Source: Sycobia sp. Sy_11 (Eukaryota; Arthropoda; Insecta; Hymenoptera; Epichrysomallidae). Taken from it: a DNA stretch of 64,000 bases. Positions 48,838 to 60,409 of this stretch are shown here, one piece after another. A program made the translations under genes and the position numbers. Within the stretch, counting starts at the first letter, position 1; every line of letters begins with the position of its first letter. The stretch covers positions 2,860,001-2,924,000 of the forward strand of contig JACCIC010000014.1 in assembly GCA_018907035.1 (NCBI GenBank), read 5' to 3'. The notes beneath the pieces were generated by a model, which ran no database searches, had not been told where the DNA came from, and worked only from the letters and a program-made list of their open reading frames with translations.

Positions 48838-49633
48838 CCTTTATTGTCGGGAATCCAATTTATCCAGTGGCGCCACTTGCGTCGTTTCGGTAATAGAGAC
48901 GACGCGGTCTCTCTATTCGTTGCGTTGTTCGCTCCACTCGTTAAAACCCTGTCTATTTTTATTCGACGCGCTACGTCTACGACAACGTTTTTAACGATGA
49001 TTTAACAACCAAAACACAAAAAAAAAAAAAACAAAACAAAAAAAAATAATGAAAGAAAAAAGCACCAATCCCATCGTATTTCTTCCTTCGTTTTTGCTCA
49101 CTCATAAACGACTCTCTTTCTGATGCGCTGGAAAAATTTTCATCGCGCATTCATTGGCCCGGGCAGGAATATTTTACCCGTGGCACGCATTCGGTGCTTA
49201 CTGATCGTAAGATTATAAACGCGATACCGTGTTTGAAGCCGTCTTTTGATTGATAAAAATGAGAGGAGATCGAGAAATCGCCGGTTGAAGTATTGAGAAA
49301 CGTCGTCGTACGACGGGGAGGACGGTGGGGAGACACTTTGGCTTTCCTTCGACAAGTACAAGTAACGAATAGCGCCGAATAGCCCGGGGCGTTGCGATCG
49401 TAGACTTTATGTTTCTGATCCTATTATTAGAGTGCAATCGTTCTCCCAACGTATCCCCGGCTCGCGGTTGATAATTCCAATATTTGTCGGACGGAGCGTA
49501 TGCCGCGATACAGGACGCCGATTACCGAACTTACGGGGGCGGGGATGTGTTACTGCTGTGCTCGCGCATTATCATAATCTGACTCATTTGCCAGAAATTT
49601 CTACTAACGTGATCAATCGACTGTTTTGACGAT

Positions 49634-49636
<3 letters not shown>

Positions 49637-49678
<42 letters not shown>
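49637..49678. repeat. (AT)21 microsatellite
   Basis: A perfect run ending 34 bp before the branchpoint of ratchet site 2. Confidence 0.97.
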
Positions 49679-49680
<2 letters not shown>

Positions 49681-49711
49681 TAATAAGTAAGTTTATAAAT
49701 AAAACATAATG

Positions 49712-49747
49712 CTAATGTCCCTGTTTTTCTCTCTGTTGCAGGTAAGT
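49712..49747 (+). other. Recursive (ratchet) splice site 2
   Basis: A strong pyrimidine tract (49718-49737) ends in GCAG at 49738-49741 and is followed at once by GTAAGT at 49742-49747, giving YAG|GTAAGT. A perfect insect-type branchpoint CTAAT lies at 49712-49716, with branch A at 49715, 26 nt upstream of the junction and almost the same distance as at ratchet site 1. The two sites are about 41.6 kb apart and co-oriented. The only downstream donor I see within 100 nt is a weak CAC|GTGAGG (GT at 49819), which would define a 77-nt RS-exon. A (TA)21 tract ends at 49678, just upstream. Function is inferred from the motif. Confidence 0.62.
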
Positions 49748-49788
49748 CGGATCTTGGACTTGTTGGACGGCGGTCGGAAGCTATCTTG

Positions 49789-50340
49789 TTAAATACGCGC
49801 GACCGGCGAGGGACGCACGTGAGGCCCGTGCTTTAGAAGCGACGTTCGTGCAAATGAATCTTGCACCTCGTCTCCATACCTCGCTGAACCTACACAAAAT
49901 CTCATCATTTGCGCGTCGCGTCGTTCCGACGCACGCTTTCCATCTAGCCGTAGTTCCGCAATGTGGCAACTCGGCCAATAAGTGAAATATGCATGAGTTA
50001 CGAATCGCAAAGTAAAAAGCAAGAAGAAAGCACAACAAATCCCATTTGTCATTGGATTATTTCCGCGTGGAAAAGGCAGCTCTGCCGTCGCGAGCCGTGC
50101 GCAAATATAGCGGGGCGCTAAAATCACGCTGCTCCGGGTATCGATTAGTTTCGCGCGGTCGCCGTCGGTTAATAACGCGGCGTCGGGCGCGATCGTAACG
50201 TCAAATGTTAAATTAATAATTGAAATATGAGGAAAATAAGTCGGTAAGGCAGGATTGGTTGCGCAGTAGCTAACGTCTTTTCTGGATACGATGGAAAAAC
50301 TGCGTATGCTAAACGGCATACGTAAACACGTATTGTGCAA
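49789..50340 (-). other. Unrecognised 183-codon open frame antisense to ratchet site 2 region
   Basis: The longest repeat-free ATG-to-stop frame that I singled out in the window. Its sequence is mixed, with one hydrophobic stretch (CCAFFLLFTLRFV) that could pass for a membrane segment. I recognise no family. It lies in CpG-rich, stop-poor DNA and opposes the inferred transcription direction, so chance is the default explanation; a single-exon antisense gene cannot be excluded. Confidence 0.12.
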
Positions 50341-50350
50341 GAGGAAAGTC

Positions 50351-50356
<6 letters not shown>

Positions 50357-50392
<36 letters not shown>
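50357..50392. repeat. (TA)18 microsatellite
   Basis: A perfect TA run. Confidence 0.96.
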
Positions 50393-50393
<1 letters not shown>

Positions 50394-50399
50394 TAACAC

Positions 50400-51845
50400 A
50401 TCAGAATAGTAAACGTGTTTCGTAAAGTATAGTTTTCGACGCTAAATTATACGTCCACGGGCCTCATTTCAAATATTTTTCGAACGAGGCACGCGTTGGA
50501 GCGTCGAATTTCCATAAATTTTGTCGATATAATGAAATTTAAGCCAAAGTTTGTGCGACCATAAAATTCGTAAAGTCGAAATACCGTTACGATGACGTTT
50601 TGTGATACATATATCGGACAAATGGTTAAACAAAAAAATTTATTCCGCGTTTTTTTTTTTTTTTTATTCAATTTTAATGTATTGGAAAATGCTTCAAAAT
50701 AATTAAAGGCTTTCAAAATAATTAAAATCTTTCATTACCAAACACGAAACGAGCGTTAAATACTTAATTTATCTCATACCATTACTTTATCTCGGACGTA
50801 AGAGTTGGGTAATCTTTTATTTAGCCACTCATAAAAACTATTAACTTTATAAATAGCCTGAGTAGCCTGAATGACGAACGTTCTTGAAAAACAAGCGTTC
50901 TTTTTCATTCAAGTTAAAATTATTAAATTTCCCTGCTGTTTTATCAGTTTTGGATTATGTAGTTATCTCAAAACGTACGGAATTGTAGTCATAATAATAT
51001 CTAAAAAAATAATACAACGTAGTGGTTAATCCATGTGTTCAAAAAGTATTGGACATACAATACTCAAAATGTACTGTCTCGAATAAAAGTATTAAAAAAA
51101 TTTTAGGGTTTAGGGTGTTTCAATGATTCTCTCTAATTTCACCTTGAAAGCTGATGTGATTTGTGATTCGGCGTTTGCTTTCATTGTGGCGAAGTCTAAG
51201 TTAAAGATTTAATTAAAGGTAGATTGATCCATTTCGAAGGTAATGACCAAAATTCTTTTCGTTCTTTAGATTGATTATTTTTTATGGAATCGTCAGTGAA
51301 AATTGTGAAACAACGCGTATATTACATCCTACGTATTTGTTCAAATCTGTCGTTAGTTTTTTAATTTTTAGATGTTGACATTTTAAAAAATGAACTTAAA
51401 ATTAAAATTCCAGAATTTTTTTATCCGGTCAATGTATTCTTTAATTCTGTTTCTATCGATGAGTTAGAATAAGGTTTTGTAGTCCAATTGTCTTAACTAT
51501 AATGAATTTCCAAATGTCCGCTTCAATATTCAAGTTAATGGTTAATAAATTAGATTTAAATAACATTTGCTAATTCCTTATTAAGTTATTATCTAAAATC
51601 TTGAAAAAAACTTTATTCTAAAAAAAAACATCAAATTTACAGATAAACGTTCTATCACTCTTAAATTACTCGTTCTTTGTTTTCGAAATATTTACACTTG
51701 GTTACCTATAATATAACGAACGTCAGCTCGACAGACATACACCTCCACTAGCACTCACCCCTCCCCCTTGATACGGAGACCCCTTGAAATCAAGGCTTAG
51801 AAATCAGTCTAGATCATGATCGAAAAAAAATAGGAGCATATATGT
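50400..51845. other. AT-rich unique island
   Basis: About 1.4 kb, free of dinucleotide arrays, with only a T run (50651-50665). All frames are stopped beyond about 50720. No exon, RNA gene or transposon ends recognised. Confidence 0.5.
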
Positions 51846-51848
51846 GTA

Positions 51849-51850
<2 letters not shown>

Positions 51851-51899
<49 letters not shown>
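51851..51899. repeat. (TA)24 microsatellite
   Basis: A perfect TA run. Confidence 0.97.
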
Positions 51900-51902
<3 letters not shown>

Positions 51903-52402
51903 GATATCTAGAAAGTTGTGCCCGCATCATACAACCGATTCTTATCATCCCTGTCCTCGCTATGAAAGCAAAGCTAAAAGAGATGATGCACGCGGTGGTC
52001 CTAGATTATATATATATATGAGTACGAAGGCCGGGAGAGAGATTTGTAAATTAATAGCTACGTGGCCCGGGGGGGTTGGGGAGTGGAGAAAAAGCGTACA
52101 TGCGAGGGCGTGTGTAAATGCGCAATTCGGGTTCTAGAGGATATAGAGAAGAAGCAATAAACGCGAAAGACCGACACGGACGGTAGTGGAATGAGTCCAC
52201 CATATAAATATATATGTATAGATACTGAATACGTGTATACGGACAGCTAACAACACACACGCGCGCGCGGCAGCGGATAGAGAGATCCATGGATTAATAG
52301 GGGCCGGTGTCAGGACAAGGGAGGGACAGAGTGAGAGAAAGAGAGACGCAGAGAGTCGAGCGGATGGGCATGTAATATACAGGGCGGGGCCAGGAACGAT
52401 AC

Positions 52403-52427
52403 TAGAGAGAGAGAGAGAGAGAGAGAG
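52403..52427. repeat. (GA)n microsatellite
   Basis: A GA array in a purine-rich, CpG-rich patch (52310-52490). Confidence 0.94.
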
Positions 52428-52635
52428 AGGAGGATGAGGAGGAGAAGAGGACGAGGGAGGGCGAGGCGGAGAGTCGTGCGCGAGCGACGGACGGACTATT
52501 TAGGAAATCCTGGCGTCGAGGGTGAATAACGCGCTAACGAGGCCTGAACTGGACTAGTGGAGTCACTCCGTCCCCTTGCCTCTCCCTCCTCACCGCCGGG
52601 CCTCTTACTCCCGTTGCGCGCGCATACACACACAC

Positions 52636-52638
<3 letters not shown>

Positions 52639-52682
<44 letters not shown>
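52639..52682. repeat. (TA)22 microsatellite
   Basis: A perfect TA run. Confidence 0.97.
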
Positions 52683-52685
<3 letters not shown>

Positions 52686-52890
52686 CTATGTACATATATA
52701 CGGTAGGCCGTGAGCGCCAGCTCGCGTGTCGCGCGCCCCCGCGCTCGACTCGCACGGGCGCGGCGCGGCTGATCGAGAACTATTGTTCGGCAACTCGACA
52801 CCCGTGCGGGTACGGGATCGGAGAGAATGAGAGTGGGCGAGGGAGAGACAGAGAGGGGGGAAAGGTCGATAGACGCGTGATCGACCGTTG

Positions 52891-52894
<4 letters not shown>

Positions 52895-52945
<51 letters not shown>
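52895..52945. repeat. (TA)25 microsatellite
   Basis: A perfect TA run, 212 bp from the previous one. Confidence 0.97.
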
Positions 52946-52947
<2 letters not shown>

Positions 52948-53079
52948 AGGGACGCGCGAACTGGTTTATGATTATGGCGGTGGTTGTACTGGGGAGTTTT
53001 TCGCCATTTTCCCGAATAACAGTTATATACCGTGCCGACTTCCTGTACGTATACGTGAAAGTTTGGCAGTTCGCTCGCT

Positions 53080-54190
53080 CGTCCATAGCCGTCTCTTATT
53101 CGAAATCGGCTCGAACTGGGTTTATCACGCCCGAAGGGTGCAAACTTTTTTCATTTTTCGTTGTTTCTTTTTTTTTTTCCACCAAAAGGATTGTTTTTCG
53201 TGCTTGTCGCGCAGTGAAATTCATCGAGAAGTTCAAAGGCTTTATTAAACGTAACTAGAGTTCTTATATACCGATACGCAAATTGTGAAAGAGCGAAAGA
53301 AAATTATCCTTATTTGGCCCGCTTTTGATAAAGATTTTGAAAGAGGCATTGGGCGAGATTGTCGTGTTACATGTGTGACTGAAAGATCGCCTATAATTAA
53401 TTAGCTGTACAAATTAAGTACTATATTAGTACGTGAAAAATAAATCATAAATAGATATAACGCGGGTATTTACAAAGGGGGTGGATAAATGACAGACTCA
53501 CAGAATCCCGACGAGTGACTCTCAATGTCGTCTTAGATAAGGAAATGTTAAATATATTCAAGCTAGAGTATCCAAGCTTTTCTGCGCTTCTCAAGCACCT
53601 GAAATTTTGAAGGCACCTTGGCCGATCTCGAAGAATACCTTACAGGGAAATCTGTTAGTTAACTCGAGATTTTTTTTTATATTTCTTTTCACGTTGCGAC
53701 GGTGTCCTCCATCACTGCCTATAGGTTCAATTCCGTATTATTTTCATGTTTTATACGAATTGGGTAGAATAACGTGAAAACTCGGCAGATACGTTAATAT
53801 CCTCCATGGGATTGCTATTATCATTATGTAATTCTTTAATGAAACGTACGAGGACCAAGGATGGAAAATCGTTAAAACCAATTAAAATCCACACACGGCA
53901 AACTGATCGTCCGGCTATGGTTAACGGTAACAAAGACGGTGGAAGGGGGTTGGGGGACTCTCTGCCGTACACCGGCGCCGCCTCACTCCTCTCCCCCCTC
54001 CCATCTCTCGTCGCGCCACGAGAGCGGCTTAGGAAAAATTCGGGGCAAAACTTGATAATTATAGCGAGTGCAGCCCTCCCGTAAGGGGGAGGATCGAGGA
54101 GTCCTTGATTACATCTTTCTCGTAGAGGAGGAGAGGGAGAACGGTGCGTTTTATACCGGCTAAAAATTCACTGTCCATCCCCGCGTTTTT
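53080..54190. other. Unique sequence, no gene seen
   Basis: AT-rich at 53260-53780, mixed elsewhere. No matched splice sites with an open frame. Confidence 0.4.
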
Positions 54191-54202
54191 TCTTCCGCAA
54201 AC

Positions 54203-54205
<3 letters not shown>

Positions 54206-54257
<52 letters not shown>
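54206..54257. repeat. (TA)26 microsatellite
   Basis: A perfect TA run. Confidence 0.97.
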
Positions 54258-54261
<4 letters not shown>

Positions 54262-54510
54262 CACGTGCTAATCTTTCAATTAAAGTAACTTCCTGCGCCG
54301 GTGCGCAATTACCCGGACGTCCAATTTAAAGAAAAAAAAAGAATCTACCAAGAAAGTAAAAAGAAGCAAGAGAGCGAGCGAGAGAGAGAGAGAGAGAGAG
54401 AGAGATATGGGATAAGAAAGAAGCGGAAGGGTGAAAAAGCGAGTCAAAGGTTAAATAAAACGAGTTGTGCGTAAGTACACGGGTTTGTGTGTAAGTGCGT
54501 GCAACTATTT

Positions 54511-54516
<6 letters not shown>

Positions 54517-54562
<46 letters not shown>

Positions 54563-54582
54563 CATACATACATACATACATA
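54517..54582. repeat. (TA)20-(CATA)n compound repeat
   Basis: TA run to 54556, then CATA tetramers. This is the same TA-to-CATA transition seen near 1490. Confidence 0.95.
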
Positions 54583-55292
54583 TGCGCGAGAAGCTGCGGC
54601 CCCGACCGAAACTATTCCGGAAATTACAGAGTTTCCCAAACTCAGCGAAGAATTACGCTTTCTTAGTCTCTCTCTCTCTCTCTCTCTCTCTAGATTGCTC
54701 ATGCGTTGCCCGCCCCTCTTCATCCCGTTCGTTCTCCCTTCGACGGCCGTCGCTCGCGAGTGCTCGAACCCCTCAGCACGCCCACTGCAAACCCTCCCTC
54801 TCTCCCCCTTAAACCCTACCACCTCGTCCGAAAGATGCTCCTCTTCTCCCGTATAATAGAGATCGGCTCGTGATATCCGCATTCTTGCCGCTTCTCTCCA
54901 AACGACTTCCCCCCTCTCTCCCAACTCACCCTCTGTCCTCATCTTCTTGCGCGCTTGTGCGGCCGATAGAGTTTACAATATATATATATATATATAGATA
55001 CTAATTAAGAGATGATAAAACTGGTATTTTTTCCCCGGCGTCTCTCTCTCTCTCTCTCTCTATTCCTTTCTCTCCCTCACGTACCGATTTGATTCATTGC
55101 GCGGCGCGGGTTTAGATGAGGTGGAAGCCGGCTGAGGTGGGGGGGGGGGATAGGCAGCGATTATGAGCGCTGCCATGCCAGGGCTGTTGTATTGCGCAAC
55201 TATATCCGCGATGTATATAATGCGCGGGCGAGCGGAGCGCGCGCACATAATGAGCAAAAATCTGTCTCTATATAAGTCGAATGCCTGGCTGT

Positions 55293-55294
<2 letters not shown>

Positions 55295-55334
<40 letters not shown>
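55295..55334. repeat. (AT)20 microsatellite
   Basis: A perfect run. Confidence 0.97.
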
Positions 55335-55337
<3 letters not shown>

Positions 55338-55339
55338 CG

Positions 55340-56225
55340 TGCCTATAGCAGAACGGTATAAGTTGGTAGGCAAGCTGCCCAATCACAATGGAGCCCACGA
55401 TATATAACGTCCCGTATACGATCTGTTTCTTCCGAGCACCCGTTGCGTTGCTAATAATTCATTATGAACGGAAAATCATTATTATATCGTCATTGCTGGA
55501 CAGCTTATTGAAATATTCTATGTGCGAACGATCCGCGCGCTCATATACATATATATTTACCGAATTCGGAAGACTTGCATAAAAAAAAAACATCATTGTG
55601 TATAATAATAATGTATGCGGGAGCAAGAAGCTGTGTGTGTGTGTGTGTGGGCGCGCGCGTGTATTTTTGTTTATGCCCGCTCGTGTAACTAGCAAAATTG
55701 CCGGCGGCGCCAAGCGGGCAGTAGAGAAAATTTTGCATAATTGCACGGGAATTACGAACTTTCCAACCTTTTCCCTTTCTCACGTATTCCTGCATTCGTC
55801 CTTCTCTCCTACGTTTTTCCCCCTCTCCTCCCTACTTCTTCATTTTTATCATTCTGCCGGTCCTGCCGCTCTTTTAGATATATACACATTGACAAAACGT
55901 AAATTGTATTTCTGCTCGTCGTCCAAAAAGTTAAAACTTATCCCTTTGAAAATCATTGCGAACGTACGAAATACAGAGTCGTCCCCCTATTCACTTTTCC
56001 CTCTCCCCGTAAAAATTTTTCTTTCGCAAAAATCGTATGCACACAATGAGCAAACCAGTGTTCCAGCTCATATACGCGCCTGTCCGGAAAATTAACACAC
56101 AGTCGTGCAAATGGAAAATTTTACATAATTACACGAAATTATCAACTACCGCGGTGCACTCCCGCTCGCTCTTTTCTCCTCCCCCCCCACCCATCCTCTT
56201 CGTTACCTACCAATTTTCTTACCCA
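55340..56225. other. Unique sequence, no gene seen
   Basis: A GT/CG run lies at 55632-55661. Two related 24-bp segments near 55738 and 56116 may be a diverged duplication. Long + frames here carry no recognisable domain. Confidence 0.35.
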
Positions 56226-56227
56226 TA

Positions 56228-56230
<3 letters not shown>

Positions 56231-56268
<38 letters not shown>
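56231..56268. repeat. (TC)19 microsatellite
   Basis: A perfect array. Confidence 0.96.
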
Positions 56269-56272
<4 letters not shown>

Positions 56273-56652
56273 CTCTTTTTACCCCTCACCTATACTAATT
56301 CTTCCTCTCGGCTCTGCTATCTGTATACGTACGAGGCGTTCGCTCTCGCCACTCTGTATACATGTATGCAGACGCACAGCCACACGGGCGAAGGAAAAAA
56401 AGGAGCACTCGTATATCTGCGTAACGTTCATTTGCAAAAACTTAAATGAATCATTAAATCGGAAATTACTCTTTCGTGCAAAGCTGCTCAAATTATACGG
56501 CGTCTCACCGGCTGGGCGGGTAGAGGAGAGGAGGGATATGTACCTTTTTCTTATTTTTCAAAATTCGCGCCAGTTTACTTTTCATATATATATATAATAT
56601 ATTTAATGATTATAGGCGTTTCTTTTCTGAAATTTATTGCAATACTCTCTCT

Positions 56653-56660
<8 letters not shown>

Positions 56661-56715
<55 letters not shown>
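56661..56715. repeat. (CT)27 microsatellite
   Basis: A perfect array of 55 bp. Confidence 0.97.
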
Positions 56716-56718
<3 letters not shown>

Positions 56719-57283
56719 CTCCTTTCTGTACTTTTGGTATTTAAAGCAAAAAACAAAGCAGACTAGCAACAAGGATACTTTAACTGCCTGCCACTGCTTT
56801 GTAAAAAATATCTCGTAAAATGTATATTTTTGTTATAGCGAGCGTAAAGTACGTGCGGTTATTATACACACACATATATATAGGTATATCTCTATGCATC
56901 GTTTAAATTGGAAAATTTTACTTTTACTCAGATGCAACGCGCGTATTACAATTTTTATAATCAAAACTATCGTTATACCTCTTAATTATTGTTCAAAATG
57001 AGCATTTTGTTAATTGTATACAACATTCGACACATGGAAAATATCATATTTATGTATTCTGTTTCAAAATTGCATAACGAATTCGTATACGGACGTTGAA
57101 TAATTGAAGTTCATAACGTTATCTTTCTAACTGCGCACTTATAATCGATCAATGCTTCGGCCAGGCGAAATAAGAAAAAAAAACTTCAAACCGATCCTTT
57201 GGGCTTTATCTTGATAATCATTTCTTTGTAAAATCTCCTGCTGGCAAAGTGCAGTAACCGAGAGGCCATGTCGATAAATTATC

Positions 57284-57291
<8 letters not shown>

Positions 57292-57338
<47 letters not shown>
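57292..57338. repeat. (TA)23 microsatellite
   Basis: The first of four TA runs within 910 bp. Confidence 0.97.
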
Positions 57339-57340
<2 letters not shown>

Positions 57341-57455
57341 ATAATCATTAATGTTATAATTATCAACTTGAAGATGACTCGAAGAAGACTAGAAGGAGAG
57401 TAAAACAAGATTAATTAATCGACGTACACGATTTACGAGGACAAGTACCTACATA

Positions 57456-57463
<8 letters not shown>

Positions 57464-57523
<60 letters not shown>
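57464..57523. repeat. (TA)30 microsatellite
   Basis: A perfect 60-bp run. Confidence 0.97.
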
Positions 57524-57525
<2 letters not shown>

Positions 57526-57787
57526 GTAACCTTATCTCTATAAATTTGCGCACTGTCGATACGCCTCATTAATATCCTGTATATATATACATAAGCACAT
57601 AGGCACAGATATATACACACGCGCGCGCGCGCGCTCACAGTGTTATCCCCTTTTATTTGCACTCTGACCCCATCCGGAATATAGTCTCTGTATATGCGCA
57701 TTAAATGCACACGCCGCGGTTTCAATGACTTTCCTTAATCGTGCATCGGCGCGCGATCGGAGAACAAAGCTTTATAATAAACAACGC

Positions 57788-57789
<2 letters not shown>

Positions 57790-57852
<63 letters not shown>
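57790..57852. repeat. (AT)31 microsatellite
   Basis: A perfect 63-bp run. Confidence 0.97.
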
Positions 57853-57855
<3 letters not shown>

Positions 57856-58141
57856 CACCGAGCACCGCGCAGTTCGACCAATTAAATCCTCTCCTATCCT
57901 CATGCAGGCGTCATTCTATATGGTATTTGAGGCTTCGAGCGCGCGACGTTCTCCCGAATAGCACGCGCGGCGAACTTCGAAGCTTTTCTCCCCTCAGCGC
58001 GACTGCGCGCGTGCACGTGTATTACGTTGCAAACGTCGCGAATAACTCGCCACGCGCATTAATGCGTATTAAAGGCAACGCGTCGATGTATCGACCATGA
58101 TTTTTCACGCGCCGCAAATACGTTCCATGAGTGTGTATATA

Positions 58142-58144
<3 letters not shown>

Positions 58145-58199
<55 letters not shown>
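58145..58199. repeat. (TA)27 microsatellite
   Basis: A perfect 55-bp run, the last of the four-array cluster. Confidence 0.97.
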
Positions 58200-58202
<3 letters not shown>

Positions 58203-58530
58203 CATATATATGCATACACGCAGCAGACATACGCAAGGACATAAGCGAGCGAGCGAGCGCGAATATTTCGCATAACCTATTCGGCTACCAACCTAACGAT
58301 GGCTCACCAGCGGTAAAAACTGAAAATTCCGCGCAATTCTCGAAAGGCTCTCCTTTAAAGCACGAGGGTTGGGGTTGGCTGTGAGCGGAGCGGGCGGGTG
58401 GGGGCTGGACTGAAAAATCTTTTGCCAAGTGTACTTGGCTGCCACCCTTTCTCTTTCGTTCTCGTGCATGGTCTTTTTACCCGACGTACTAATTCCTTCC
58501 CGCGGTCTCCTCTATTCCACCTCCTCTTCA

Positions 58531-58535
<5 letters not shown>

Positions 58536-58575
<40 letters not shown>

Positions 58576-58633
58576 AGCTGGAGAGTCGCGCATTCCTTGG
58601 CGAGCGCGCGCAATTACCCGCTTGCGGGCGCGA

Positions 58634-58664
<31 letters not shown>
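58536..58664. repeat. Two (CT)n arrays
   Basis: CT arrays at 58536-58572 and 58637-58664, separated by CpG-rich unique sequence. Confidence 0.95.
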
Positions 58665-59096
58665 ATTTCTCTCCACGGAGGAACCGGCTGCACAGCCTTT
58701 GGTTGCGCGGAGCGAGACTACCGGGTAATTTTGCGTACGGTACTGCGGAGAAAGAGGAGAGAGGGGGAAGGGGGGGAGGGGGAAGGTAGAGAGAGCCAGA
58801 GAAGGAGACAGAAGAGAGTCGACCGAGCCGACCGGACCGACACGGCACGCCGCACGTACAGTGCCGGCGACGAGGAAGGAGGAGCAGAGGGGGGTTGGCG
58901 AGAGGAGAAAAAACCCGCCTTTCCCGCGACCCCAAGCTCAACTAGCGCTCGACCTTCCCCGCCGCGGCGGAGGCTGTATACGCGAGAGAGAGGGGGGACG
59001 GCGAGCCGTTCGAGCTTTCTTTTTTTTTGTTCCCTTCTCTCTTCCTCCCTTCGCGAAGAGCAGTATAGAGTCGGTATACAGTTGCACTCCGTCCCG

Positions 59097-59108
59097 TATA
59101 TATAAAAG

Positions 59109-59138
<30 letters not shown>
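59097..59138 (+). promoter_or_regulatory. TATA-like motif in a CpG-rich patch
   Basis: A consensus TATATATAAAAG at 59097-59108 follows about 350 bp of CpG-rich, purine-rich sequence (58735-59090). A pyrimidine-rich stretch lies where a start site would be expected, about 30 bp downstream (59112-59138). This could be an alternative promoter, but TATA-like strings are common in a window this rich in TA repeats, and no first exon with a strong donor is evident. Confidence 0.15.
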
Positions 59139-59139
<1 letters not shown>

Positions 59140-59158
59140 ACTCTCGCGCTGGCGCGCG

Positions 59159-59160
<2 letters not shown>

Positions 59161-59210
<50 letters not shown>
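59161..59210. repeat. (TA)25 microsatellite
   Basis: A perfect run immediately after a CT array and GGCGCGCGCC. Confidence 0.97.
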
Positions 59211-59211
<1 letters not shown>

Positions 59212-59379
59212 CTTTAACTGCAACTCAGGGACTGGTTTGAGCGCTCCGCGATGGTGAATCGCGTTGGCGCTCAATTGCTGCTTCTATCTATACCCCCCAT
59301 CCCGTTTACTCTGTATTTCCTTCCAGTAATTAAGCGAAATCCAACGATTTCGCGCGGGTTAGGATATATAATAATCATA

Positions 59380-59510
59380 CGTACATACTTACATACATAC
59401 AAGATACATACATATTTACACAAATACATACGTACATACATACATACTTACATACATACTTACATACAAGATACATACATATTTACACACATACATAATA
59501 CATATATATC
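59380..59510. repeat. (CATA)n array with an internal duplication
   Basis: Imperfect CATA tetramers in which a unit of about 25-30 bp, containing the distinctive CAAGATACATACATATTTAC, occurs twice about 70 bp apart (near 59399 and 59467). The array has therefore grown by segmental duplication as well as by slippage. Confidence 0.9.
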
Positions 59511-60355
59511 ACGCACGCACGCAAAATTAATTGCAATCTTGCGCACGAGCTGTGTCATGCTTATAATATCCGAGTGTATTGTAAAAAAAGGCGTTCAAGA
59601 ACGCTAGAAAAATACATACGTTGGCGCGCCCGTTGGTTGATTTCGTGACCCCGTACGTGGTGGCTTTACTGGAGGGAGGGGGGGGGGAGTAAACCGTCCC
59701 AGGTGGGCGTGTATATCAAGATGTTATACTCAGTTGACGCCCCGATCGGAGGCAGGGAGTTCGTTTTTCTTTTTTGCTTATTTGTTTCTTTATTCTGATT
59801 ATTTTAGCGAAAAGAGAGGGGGATGGGTGGGAGGGAGGCAGAGGGGGGGAGGCTTTATTAAGCAGAAATTTACCTGGCTCGGCGCTGGAGCGGTCCTTTT
59901 TTTTGCTGCGACAGGGGCGGGAGAGGCTTTGCCACGGAACGAATTTATTACGCAAAGGAAAAACTTTCAGGAATGCCCGCGAATTAATTGTGAAGCCGCT
60001 GGCGCGCCGCTTTGTCTCCCTTGCCACCCTCCCCCCTTCTTCTCCCGCTCGGTCTCTCTCTTTCCCTCTTTCTCCAGTATCGCTGGTACATACATTTGTA
60101 TATTATATCGTTGGAAAATTGTTTTATTTCCTCTTCTCTTTGGACACGCTTTAATCCCGATCGTACCGGCGCGTCCCTACCGAACCCCGGGGTCGCGCGC
60201 GCGCGCTCTTGTCTCGCGCGCTCTGAAGTTCCGATCTTATGGAGTATAATGTGGAACTTCGTTTTTGGAAAATGGTTGAAAGGACGTTGCAGATCAAGTT
60301 GAAAGATGATACAACTCTCGTGAATACGCTGAATCTGAATTCGACCTCGGAATTC

Positions 60356-60358
<3 letters not shown>

Positions 60359-60402
<44 letters not shown>
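60359..60402. repeat. (AT)22 microsatellite
   Basis: A perfect run. Confidence 0.97.
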
Positions 60403-60404
<2 letters not shown>

Positions 60405-60409
60405 CTGAC

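Noticed and set aside
49005..49050. A-rich tract suggesting a retroposed element tail
   Set aside because: No recognisable SINE or LINE sequence upstream and no target-site duplication visible.
51107..51120. TTAGGG-like double unit suggesting telomere sequence
   Set aside because: Only two imperfect units; not an array, and the insect telomere unit is usually TTAGG.
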